Source: Hyaloscypha bicolor E (Eukaryota; Ascomycota; Leotiomycetes; Helotiales; Hyaloscyphaceae). Taken from it: DNA of 64,000 nucleotides. This document shows, piece after piece, positions 34,884 to 44,299 of this stretch (the stretch's first letter is position 1; every line of letters begins with the position of its first letter). The notes under the pieces are model-generated. The model ran no database searches. It saw nothing but the letters and a program-made list of their open reading frames with translations, and had not been told where the DNA came from. The stretch is from contig NW_020194512.1 in the NCBI RefSeq assembly GCF_002865645.1, positions 717,119 to 781,118 on the forward strand. The letters are read 5' to 3'. The translations under genes and the position numbers were made by a program.

Positions 34884-37373
34884 ATGGTTCAACAAAGTAC
34901 TTCAGACGATACGGCTGAAAATGGGGATTTGATTCAGCAGCCAACTCAAGATGTGGAGCGTGCAATCACAAATGAGAAAGCAGGGCAAGTACCACTATCA
35001 GCAGCAGCAGAAGATGACGAAGGAAAACTCTATCCTCCAGCACGAAAGGTTATTGTAGTTATGGTTGCTTTGTACCTCTCCTTATTCCTTGTATCTTTAG
35101 TGAGTTCTCGCTCTATGTCCGACATTCACTTCTCCTCAGTAGCTCACTAATTCGCTTGTTAGGACCGCACAATCATTGCCACAGCCGTTCCTCAAATAAC
35201 TAACGTCTTCCACTCGATCGACGACATCGGCTGGTATGCAAGTGCCTACATGATCACAGGATGCGCTTTCCAGCTCCTCTACGGCCGAATTTACACCTTC
35301 TACTCCCCGAAATGGGTATTCCTCACTAGCGTCTCGATCTTCGAACTCGGGTCTCTCATCTGCGGCATCTCGAAGAACTCCCTCACATTCATCGTCGGTC
35401 GTGCCATCGCTGGCCTCAGTTCGGCAGGGATTTTCTCGGGCAGTATTGTTTTGACTGTGCATATCATACCTTTGCGCAAGAGGCCCGTATATCAGAGTCT
35501 CATGGGCGTTGTGTTCTTGGCTTCGAGTATCGTGGGACCGGTTATTGGGGGTGCTTTTACCACTCATTTGTCTTGGAGATGGTGCTTCTACATCAACTTG
35601 CCAATTGGAGGCGTGATTTTGCTTCTGTCGTTTTGGCTTCTGCCTTCGGATAACAATAGGACTAAGGAGGAGATCGAAGCAGCGAAGTTATCGATGAGAA
35701 AAAAACTTGAGCGACTTGATCCGATTGGAACGTTATTTTTTCTGCCGGGAATCGTGTGTCTCTTGCTTGCACTTCAACTGGGCGGTTCGACGTATGCTTG
35801 GAATGACGTTCCCATCATCGTGCTTTGGGTCGTCTTTGGGTTGCTAATGATCGCTTTTGCGGGGGTGCAGGCGTGGAAGCAGGAAAATGCTACCCTGCCT
35901 CCGGCAAATTATAAAAAGGACCCCCCCCTTCTACTAAAAAGGACCCCCCTAAAATTTTAAAAAGGACCCCCCCCCTAGATAGCCAAAACCACCAAAAAAA
36001 GAGTTAATGCACGCAAAGATCGCAAAGTAGGGAGTTGCATTTCTCATAAATAGAGTTAATTAAAGCTAGCTAGAAAAGAACTCAAGTGAAGCGTGAGAAC
36101 TGACTAAGCGAAATGATCGTACTAGACTAAATCCAGAGATCACACGGTAATAGTACTATAATAAGAGCCTTATATTTAGTAGTATCTGCTTTGGTTTCTA
36201 CTAGGTCCCTTAACCTCTTAGCTAGGGTCCTTACTTTTAGCGTAGGAATAATCCTGGGCTCTAGGGGGCTCATAACCAAGCCAGATCCCGTGACTTCAAG
36301 GGACTTTACAAAAAACTCCCTATTCCGCCTTATTAACCTACCCCAGATTCTCGATTCGGATTACGATATTAGCTAACTAGTATTAACTTCATTAAGCTTA
36401 GAGCTTATAATAGCTCTTAGGCAAAAAGGGGGGCTTATCACGTGCTATCTCTCTCAAAGATCATGAAAAATACTACTTCCTTCTAATATTTTTGTATACT
36501 CGTCTTATGAAACTATTAAATCTAAGTCTAATAATTACTTCTCAAAGCTCTATATATAATTCTAGGGGGGGGGTCCTTTTTAAAATTTTAGGGGGGTCCT
36601 TTTTAGTAGAAGGGGGGGGTCCTTTTTATAATTTGCCCCTGCCTCCTCGAATCCTGCGATACCGAAGCGTGACCGCCAGCACATGGTTTGCATTCTGCAT
36701 CAGTGGGTCAATGACGGTCATAATATACTTCTTACCTGTTTGGTTCCAGGCCATCGAAAGAGTCAGTGCCATTGAATCAGGCATCAGAATCCTCCCCCTG
36801 ATCATTGCTCTCCTGGTTGCAAGCATCATTGCTGGGGGGACCGTCAGTGCCTTGGGTTACTATACACCCATGTTGATAGGTTGCTCCATCATCATATCTG
36901 CAGGAGCGGGGATGATGACAACGTTCAAAGTCGACACTGGCAAAGCGATATGGATCGGGTACCAAGTCATTTTCGGCTTCGGCATTGGACTCGGTCAGCA
37001 ACAAGCGGGGTTGGCTGCTCAGACAGTGCTCCCCACCGTTGATGTTCCCGTTGGTGTGTCGCTCAAGTTCTTTGGTCAGTCGCTGGGAGGTGGAATCTCT
37101 GTGTCTGTTGCACAGAATGTTCTCAGCACGAAACTCGTATCTGGCCTGGCTGGTCTTCCGAACCTGGACCCGCGGGTCATTGTCAATTTGGGCGCAACCG
37201 AGCTGAGAGATTATGTCGGACTTGAACACCTCGGAGAGGTTTTGCGAGTCTACAATCATGCACTTGATGAGGTGTTTATGGTTGCTGCCATTGTCGCAGC
37301 TATGTCGATTCTTGGGGCAGTACTGACGGAATGGAAGAGTGTCAAAGGGAAGAATCTCAAGGGGGTCCTGTAG
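34884..37373 (+). pseudogene. MFS drug-efflux-type (DHA2, 14-TM) transporter split by a transposon
   Basis: This is a major-facilitator exporter of the type often encoded beside fungal secondary-metabolite genes. Exon 1 is 34884-35099 (72 residues). A 63-bp GT-AG intron (35100-35162) follows, and exon 2 opens with DRTIIATAVPQIT, the first-helix signature. GRAIAGLSSAGIFSG and WRWCFYINLPIGG (about residue 210) are diagnostic of the 14-TM family. After codon 318 the frame is cut by a 735-bp element (35903-36637). Coding resumes at 36647 with PRILRYRSVTAS and runs to the TAG at 37371-37373. Leaving out the element and one 9-bp duplication keeps the frame and gives 560 residues, the family's normal length. 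No other damage is visible, so the insertion looks recent. A truncated protein of the first helices is the expected product. Confidence 0.9.
35903..36637. mobile_element. 735-bp non-autonomous MULE-like TIR element inside the MFS gene
   Basis: Nearly perfect inverted ends of about 74 bp begin GGCAAATTATAAAAAGGAC and end as its complement. Each end holds three AAAAAGGACCCCC sub-repeats. A perfect 9-bp target duplication, CCTGCCTCC, flanks it (35894-35902 and 36638-36646). A 9-bp duplication with long TIRs is the mark of Mutator-like elements. The 590-bp core has no transposase. A 61-codon frame at 36191-36376 has no recognised domain. The element shows little sign of RIP, consistent with a recent or low-copy insertion. 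Confidence 0.9.
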
Positions 37374-37574
37374 AGTAGTTTGTACAGCCATCCCCAAAAG
37401 CACAATGCTAACTCACACGTTGTCTGAATGCAATTAGACTACTCTTGCTTGGAAATACTCTGGGATTACTTACCCGAAGCCTCATTTATTCTCCTGTTAG
37501 TGTGCAAAAATCCTCAGAGAAGGAAATATAAATTAGTTCAAAACAAATTCCTGCGTTTCTACATCTAAATTCTT

Positions 37575-39330
37575 TGCTTCCCTTTATCCTAAAACCATGT
37601 AAGTAGCAGCCCCGACGAATTTATACTGCCCACCTCCACAGGGCAGCAGAACGTAGGGTATATATGTCCGCCATAAAAGACGCATATTATGACCCCGACT
37701 TTTGCGTTATACGGCATGGGGCCCAGGTATCCATTGGCGGTAGAGCAGAAGCGCCGACCCCAAAATCTTTGACATAAAGAAGCTTCAATCTCTTGAAAAA
37801 TGAATCTCATCCTATGTAACCAATCCCCCTCTTGGGCGACCCCGGAAGAAACGACGTTACAGATATCGAGGTACTCAGCTACTAAAGAACACTCTTCTAG
37901 AGAAAGAGTCCTAAGCCTATGTATCATATCAGGCCAAGTATCCTATAGTAGAGTACGATGGGATTGTTCAAGCCATACTTCTGATACTGGAAAGTCTATG
38001 TCATCTGAGAGACACGCGATGTATTTGCAATACCGGAACCATCCCATTGTAGCAGTATAGGTAATTGCTTTCGGGCACGTGATTTAGTTCAGTGTTGACG
38101 GCGCGTTCGTCATTCATCTTTCCGGTATTTTCGATATGTTTTGGTTCTCTTTCCAAACTCGTATGTCCCTTGGCATTCTGTTGCTGCGTAACATCCTTCT
38201 GAAGGACGTCCAGTGGCTGACTTAGGACCTTGACCTCATCAATTATCTTTCCCACGATCGTAAGAATTTTTTTATTCTGAGAAAGGGTTGCGTGTAGTGC
38301 CGAGTCTCCAGTTGCTGTGAAGCCTAACAAAACCGGATGACCTCGGTCTCGGTTGGACAAAGGACATCTGGAACCCACCATGGGAGAGAGGTATCTTCAT
38401 TGTTTCCATGAAACCCAATGTTCAGAAAATCTAAAGAGCCTATTTACTTAACAATCCACACGCAAAATCTATGTAGCATTGTCATAGCAGGGATCGCATG
38501 CCCTGAGCAGTTTTGCAGTCAGATGCCAACCCAAACAGCGCATATACGTAGTCTCTCGGGTCAGTACAGAGGAGGTTCCAAGTCATAAACAAAAGCATGG
38601 AAAGTGCGAATTTCCCGAGCCGAAGGAGGCTCACGATTGAAGTATTCTGCATCGCTCTACCTGCGCCCTTGTCGGTTGGGATCTCAGTGCTGGAGTGTTT
38701 GAACAAAATATTGCCATGCACGACGTGCTTCAAAACACACCAAGGAAGTGCCGAATAACCACAATGAACAATAAAATTCTGTGATAAGGCGACTTCTTGG
38801 ATGGCCTGGTCTCATATTAACTTTTATAAGCTCTTTAAGAAACTGAAATTACATATTTTCTGTGGAACCACGGCCGTTGTAGCGACGATTTTAACGGTCC
38901 ATATTCCCAATTCGGTGAACCACTTCTGGTTTTAACTAGATCATCCTGTCAAGGCAGTGTCAAATTTAAAACAATCATCTACCACAGTCGTAGCGGGGAA
39001 ATGGTCTCGTATGATTTTGATCGCTCGAAAGGAATTTCCACCTCTTCAGTCTCCTCGCCGAGCCAGACCAGTGTCCGGAAAAATGATGAGTAAATCCGTC
39101 TTATCAACGAAATCTATTCACAACGTTCATCGATATTATCCTGGTTAATGGCTGTACTGCATTAATATAGTACGGCTCCTGCAGCGCGCTGTCAACCTTA
39201 CAAATAGCATCCGCTCAGACGACTTGCTCGGTGTCCTCAGTGCGAAGATAGCGAAGAGCAGATTGCAAATTTGACGTGACTGATAAGGTTTTGTTGCCGC
39301 AGTGAATCTGTTCCTTGTTCCTGGTACCTC
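37575..39330 (-). pseudogene. HET-domain (heterokaryon incompatibility) protein pseudogene
   Basis: The gene reads leftwards through the classic HET blocks. In order these are NKTLSVTSNLQSALRYLR (about 39255-39310), ADAI-INQDN, IYSSFFRTLVWLGEETEE (VWLGE at 39054-39068), QEVALSQNFIVHCGYSALPW (about 38755-38800), DPRDYVYALFGLASDC (38514-38561) and the C-terminal STANGYLGPMPYNAKVG (about 37700-37760). A GT-AG intron (about 39156-39205) splits the DAI-[C/S]INQ motif. Stops lie between QVV and ADAI (TGA), in CE-stop-ISLIRR (TAG), after LRLW (TAG) and before DQAIQEVA (TGA). There is a frameshift after GGHI near the C-terminus. Several stops fit Trp or Gln codons hit by G-to-A/C-to-T. The family triggers vegetative incompatibility or cell death in fungi. 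The first exon upstream of 39330 is not clear. Confidence 0.85.
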
Positions 39331-40034
39331 CCTAACATGGTATCTCATCTTAGGCGTCTCGGGGATATTCCATGTAAGATTAATAGATTTTTTCAGTTTT
39401 CAGCTGCCACTCTAAGACACAATTGAGCGGCGTTGGATATCTTATTCGGTGACCTTCGTGACGCATGCACTCGTTCCACACCCACCAACATGTACTCCTG
39501 GAGCCTTTGAGTTTGATATGGTCAATGAGGTGAGCCGTTTCATGATCCCCTGTTTGGGCAATGGAATAGGTAGGAACAGATATCACTTGAAAATTGGTTC
39601 TCGTTTCTCATTTGCGTCATCTACTTGGTGTGGTCTCTGTTGGTTCCTTCCGGCGAGTAGTTATAGGTTTAGCGAAATTGGTAGGTCCCACCTGCCAGTT
39701 CAAATGGAACCCCTCCCCCATCACTGCCATCTATAAAGTCCTTCGCTCCTTCTCCTTCCTCTTTCTTTTCACAACCCACTCGGATCGCAAAAACCAGATA
39801 TCCGCCAAAGCCACAAGACAAAACAGAATCAGATACTTTGCTTTCCGATCCCAGGAGCAGAACAATTACAGCAACACACAACTTAGGATACAACTACCCA
39901 GCCAATCACACAGCACCATACACTCCGTACCAATATTAACCATATCTACCACCTTCACTAAGGACGAACAACTCGTCGTTGAGTAATTCACCTCCGAATT
40001 CCCAACCCAAGCTCCCCAAACATTAACCAACCGC
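39331..40034. other. Region between the HET and eIF5A-like pseudogenes
   Basis: The left part may hold the decayed N-terminal exon of the HET gene. A TATAAA at about 39733 with CT-rich and then CA/A-rich sequence (39740-39960) looks like the promoter and leader of the eIF5A-like remnant downstream. Confidence 0.4.
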
Positions 40035-40245
40035 CATCAGCCTGCGTGCAACCCTCACCTTCCCCAAGCAAGCAAACGCTCTCCGCAAGGGCGGTTACGC
40101 CACCCTCAAATTGAAGCTTTGGAAAATGCTCGAGATCAGAACCACAAAGCCAGTCAAGCACGGACACGCAAAATGCACGTTCAAGGGCCTGATCTTCGAG
40201 CACGCCGAGCTTAGGCAATCCCCTATTCTTAAGCGAACGCTATAA
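40035..40245 (+). pseudogene. Decayed eIF5A (translation factor) gene fragment
   Basis: Translation in one frame gives LTFPKQANALRKGGYATLK, then KMLEIRTTKPVKHGHAK and CTFKGLIFEHAEL. This follows the N-terminal domain of eIF5A residue by residue (LTFP-Q--ALRK-G---(I/L)K, then the hypusine loop S-T-S-K-T-G-K-H-G-H-A-K). The hypusine loop is altered (TTKPVKHGHAK), and the lysine that would be modified is now followed by Pro-Val. The frame stops after about 65 residues. The C-terminal OB domain is absent, and I see no start codon in frame. eIF5A promotes elongation through difficult peptide bonds and is essential, so a working copy must exist elsewhere. A duplicated, decaying copy is the likeliest explanation. 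Confidence 0.75.
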
Positions 40246-40853
40246 ATAGCAAACCACGAATTCAGGACATATATGGCAAACCACGGGTAGCGGCACACCC
40301 AAAAGACAATGCATATAAGCATGCATCACAAGAAGTTATGACTGTAGCAAATATCTCGACCTGGCCGAGATAGAAGCCGCCTTGGGAAGAAGTAGTATTT
40401 TAAGAATCGGAGGAATTATAGTCAGGGCACGTGATATGATCTCATCCCACTCCTATAGGATCCCCGAGCTTCTCTCTTTATTTGAAGTGTCACAAACATC
40501 AGTCAACACTCTGTTGGCCACTCTCTTGTCGACACAAATAAGTGATCCGAACACGAACACGAAAGCGGAGATAACGTCAAAGTGCAATGTGGTGGAGGAG
40601 TCTGCAGGTGTGACTCAGAGCGTGAACAACCTAATACGGACATCTCCATGTCTATAAGATCAAACTCTCAATCTTCGAAAAACAGAATTGAATCTCAACC
40701 ACATCTAAAATATCTCGTCCACGCGAATTCAACCCCGAGTTTTCACTTGAAGTAAGCAATGTCTCCACCGCCACGCCACGCCACGCACCACCCCTCTCTC
40801 CTTCACCTCCTCCCTCACTCATACTATCCAGACCATCTTCATCATCCACCAAA
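40246..40853. other. Promoter region of the PhzF-like gene
   Basis: No gene is seen. The last 110 bp before the start are strongly pyrimidine- and CCACG-rich (CGCCACGCCACGCCACGC tandem at about 40770-40787, then CTCTCTCCTTCACCTCC), a common feature of fungal promoters and leaders. Confidence 0.5.
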
Positions 40854-41747
40854 ATGCAGCTCTCATTCGTGACTCTCGATGCCTTCACGAGTACCCGCTA
40901 TACTGGGAACCCGGTTGCCATCGTCCAGGTCCCTGCTTCCATCGCCCCTAGTCTCACACAAGCACAAAAGCAGTCGATAGCCTCAGAATTCAACCTCTCA
41001 GAGATTGTCTTCCTGCACCTCCCAGAAGAAGGAACTGCTCCCACGGAGAGGAATATCGACATCTTCACCCACCAAGCCGAAGTCCCATTCGCTGGCCATC
41101 CAACCATCGGCACTTCTCACTACCTCTTAAAAACGGTTGGGGAGAGGGTCGACACCATCATCACAAAAGCTGGACCAATTCCTATCTCAGTTGACGAGCA
41201 GACGGGGAATGTGAAAGCTGAGATTCCGCAAGATTTTCATATTCATGAGGTTACCTACAAGTGTGACTTGAATGCAAAGGAAAACTCGACCATAAGCATC
41301 GCCAAGGGCATGAGCTTTATTTTCGTCAGACTGGAGAGCCTTGAGGACCTTGTAAAAGCGGACGAGCTCAAAAACTTGCATGGAGATACTTACGACCCAT
41401 CCTCTCTTGACGAAGGATGGAAAGTCGGATTAGTGGGGACTATGTATTTCGTTGCCCAGGGAACGGATGAGCTTGGAAGAAAGAAATACCGCACTCGTAT
41501 GTTTGGATCGAGAGAGGATCCCGGAACAGGAAGCGCGAGCTCGGGTTTGGGGTGTTACTTGGCTGGGCTGGAGGGGAAGGAGACTGGGAAGGGGCCTATT
41601 AAGTTTGTGTTTGAGCAGGGGGTGGAGATGGGGAGGCGGAATGTGATAAGTGTTGAGGTTACACGGGGTGAAGGGGGAGAGGGGGTTGAGAAGGTGGCCT
41701 TGAGTGGTGCTGCTGTTACTGTTATGGAGGGAAAGTTGGAGGTTTGA
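40854..41747 (+). CDS. PhzF-family (phenazine biosynthesis-like) isomerase-fold protein
   Basis: The 297-residue protein is the normal length for the family and has no intron. It begins LSFVTLDAFTSTRYTGNPVA, the family's opening strand. The likely catalytic Glu is E50 in NLSEIVFL, matching the general acid/base Glu of PhzF. FAGHPTIGT (residues 79-87) and GSREDPGTGSASSGLGCYL (about 221-239) are the two substrate-pocket motifs, repeated because the fold is a two-domain pseudo-dimer. Bacterial PhzF isomerises dihydro-hydroxyanthranilate, but fungal members usually have unknown substrates, so phenazine synthesis is not implied. The cytosol is the probable site, as no signal peptide is seen. The start is supported by the leader AAAATGCAG and the CT-rich promoter. 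Confidence 0.93.
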   Translation: MQLSFVTLDAFTSTRYTGNPVAIVQVPASIAPSLTQAQKQSIASEFNLSEIVFLHLPEEGTAPTERNIDIFTHQAEVPFAGHPTIGTSHYLLKTVGERVDTIITKAGPIPISVDEQTGNVKAEIPQDFHIHEVTYKCDLNAKENSTISIAKGMSFIFVRLESLEDLVKADELKNLHGDTYDPSSLDEGWKVGLVGTMYFVAQGTDELGRKKYRTRMFGSREDPGTGSASSGLGCYLAGLEGKETGKGPIKFVFEQGVEMGRRNVISVEVTRGEGGEGVEKVALSGAAVTVMEGKLEV

Positions 41748-42725
41748 AAAGTCTCAAGTGCGGAATTTGTCATGTTACGCCTGATGTTCAACTTATACAA
41801 GTACACCCCCCATTACATGTATCAAGAACCATAATCCCCGTGGCAGACGATCAAACTACTAGCAGTACTCTAGAGATGTATGCGGTTCAATCCCTGCAAT
41901 CTAACGCCGGCAACAAAGTTCAGCTTAAGGACCAAGTTGAAGAAGCACACTTATTTATCACGGCTCCATCCCAATCAGCCCCAGCCGTACCCATTCACCT
42001 TATTACTAGCTTCAATAAGCGTGCTCTGACACCACGTGGTAGCTTGCAACCAGCACCCGACCTTTCCACAGTGAACCGCATCTATCTTGCCCCCCGCCTT
42101 CTTGGATGGCCTCGGAGTATGCTTTCGAAACATTCGAAACAGGAGCGTCGAGTACACAAACCGGGAATGTAACCACAGAAACCAACGCATGTTCAGCGCA
42201 ACTAGATTACCAAACCTGTCCTCCGAACCCTTCCGTCGCTATAAAGGTGGCGGTTTTAGGCGATCTAGGTGGCCGGATTGTACACTACCACATAAACGAT
42301 CGAGGAAGCGAATTTCGGACCATAACAGTATCAAATGGCACAACTGCCCAGGAAAATCATACCCTAGTCTCATATTCGCCAGTTGCGTTTTAGTCTCTAG
42401 ACATGAACAAGGGCCGCTTTTACCTGAGCTGCGAGTGGGCATGCCTGAGTCAGCCTGTGCGCTGTCCTGGAGCCTATTTTGGCCCCCTTTTCGCCCCGGC
42501 TTAGTTTACTTAGCCCAGAAGTCTGTTCCTGGTCTCTTTACACCTTGCTCTGCTTCCCTTCCTCCATCCACGCACTAAGTATATTAGCACCCTCCCTCCC
42601 CAACTTGTTTTCCTACCTGATATATCGCTCGCCGCTCCTTTTTGGCCTCAACGACCGTGCCAAACTCGCTAGCACGCCTCATTTTCAAGCCTTTGCCCCG
42701 CACTATTTTGCCCTTCCTGCAACGA
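41748..42725. other. Region without a recognisable gene
   Basis: The composition is normal. Overlapping frames of 60-160 codons on both strands (for example 42087-42578) have no known domain. From about 42425 it carries CCTGAG-type repeats and a CTATTTTGGCCCC stretch resembling the edge at 55480-55625, which may be the border of repeat DNA. Confidence 0.45.
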
Positions 42726-42881
42726 CATCTTCTTCTCTATATTGTCCTACGTTCAGGCCACCCTAAGCGGTTGGCTCACGGGGCTCCGTAGAAAAAACGG
42801 GTCATCTTCTTCTCTATATTGTCCTACGTTCAGGCCACCCTAAGCGGTTGGCTTACGGGGCTCCGTAAAAAAAAACGGGTT
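42726..42881. repeat. 77-bp tandem duplication
   Basis: Two nearly identical units (42726-42802 and 42803-42881) run from CATCTTCTTCTCTATATTG to ACGGGT. Differences are one C/T, one G/A and extra A residues. Each contains the hairpin TACGGGGCTCCGTA followed by an A run. It marks the left border of the Helitron block. Confidence 0.9.
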
Positions 42882-43133
42882 ACGTAAGGAACACCAGAAT
42901 CGCCCTCTTCTAGGGAATCGTACATCGGAATACGATTCCGTCCAAATCCTTAGGGCTCAGCTAGGGATTAGAGAGAAGAAGCTCAAGTACCTTTCTCTCT
43001 ATTTTAGTGGTTCTGGAATACGAGGGGCTTTTCTTGCGATTTTTTAAAGCTCGGGGGAAAATCTTAAGCTAGGGGCCCTGTAAAAAGCACTAAAAAAAAA
43101 TCCTGACCTTATATTACTCTCTTCTTCTTCTTC
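42882..43133. other. Spacer before Helitron copy 1
   Basis: Nothing recognisable. Composition shifts from balanced to AT-rich, and a pyrimidine-rich run (CTCTTCTTCTTCTTC) leads into the Helitron start. Confidence 0.4.
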
Positions 43134-44299
43134 TCTCTATTACTATAGACCCTTCCCGCTTTTGTACTTCCTATAAGTAGAACCGGCCTGCTTCTGACTT
43201 TATTATAGAGCGGGCTAAGCCATATAAGACTTGCTCTTACTATCGAGTTTATATCCTCCTTCTTTTCTGACTTAATTAACCAGTTAATAGGCCCGAAATA
43301 TTACTAATTATATCTAGCGGTACTCTGCCTTATAAGAACTCGATCCGAATACCCTTCCTATCTTCCGGTAATAATAACGGTCGGTTACGGACGTCTCTAT
43401 AGACGAGCCAGCCCTATAGTACTAGTAACGGATCCGTTAACCGTCCGTTATAGCCCCCGTTTATATTATAGAGGACCCTCTAGCCGACCTATCTCCTATA
43501 TGGTCTCCTGCCTTTCTTTCCTGCTTCCGGCCAGCTCCTATATATATAACCGGTCTGCTTATGGATTACTATATAGCTTGCGGAACCCTCTATTTTAACT
43601 ATATAAATAATTACTTTAAGGCCTATTATAAGAAGGGTAATATAATATTTCCTCTAATTTATAAGCCTCCTCTATATCTCTCTTACCTCTTTATAGGCAA
43701 TAACCTACTCTACTGGGCCTTCTAGACAAATATCCAGATATATAATTATACTTTTGCCTTTATATTAATTAGCTATAAGAAGAATACCCGGATTGACTTC
43801 TCCTATAGGATCTAGTATTTTCAGATCTATAATAAGCTCTTCTATTTCCAAGGCCTGCTATAGCCTGCTATATATACTAAACCCTCCTTTATATAGCTCT
43901 TCTTCTATAACCCGCTTTTTATAACTAATATCCGGGCTACTAACTTCTCTTACTTAGATTATATAGTTCTTTTATAGCTTATAGATATACTTATAGACTA
44001 TAACCTGTTTATTATAGTCTATAAAACGGCCCGCAAGTATCTTATAAGCTAGTAAACCGATTTCCGGGTCTTACTTAACCTATAGATATACTTGATTCTC
44101 GAGTCAGGTATAGATTATTATTATAAGAACCTCCCTATAAATAACGAAGTTACTATCCTGATTCCGGATAAGTATATGGATACGAGCCGCTATAATCTGG
44201 TACTAATAGTCTATAAGATAGACTATAAGTATCTATAGCTATATATGATTAATATTATATATATAGTATATATATTACTCTATTATATTTTATTCTTTC

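Noticed and set aside
34884..37373. The 735-bp insertion as an intron of the MFS gene
   Set aside because: TIRs and a perfect 9-bp duplication identify a transposon, and no GT-AG pair coincides with its borders.
36777..37403. 208-codon reverse frame antisense to the MFS gene
   Set aside because: It is a shadow of the MFS coding sequence, with no domain of its own.
40854..41747. Phenazine biosynthesis cluster
   Set aside because: Only a PhzF-fold protein is present. No other phenazine genes occur, and the family is broad in fungi.
41880..41905. Second B-box-like GCGGTTCAATCCC
   Set aside because: The T-stem does not pair and no tRNA fold is visible upstream.
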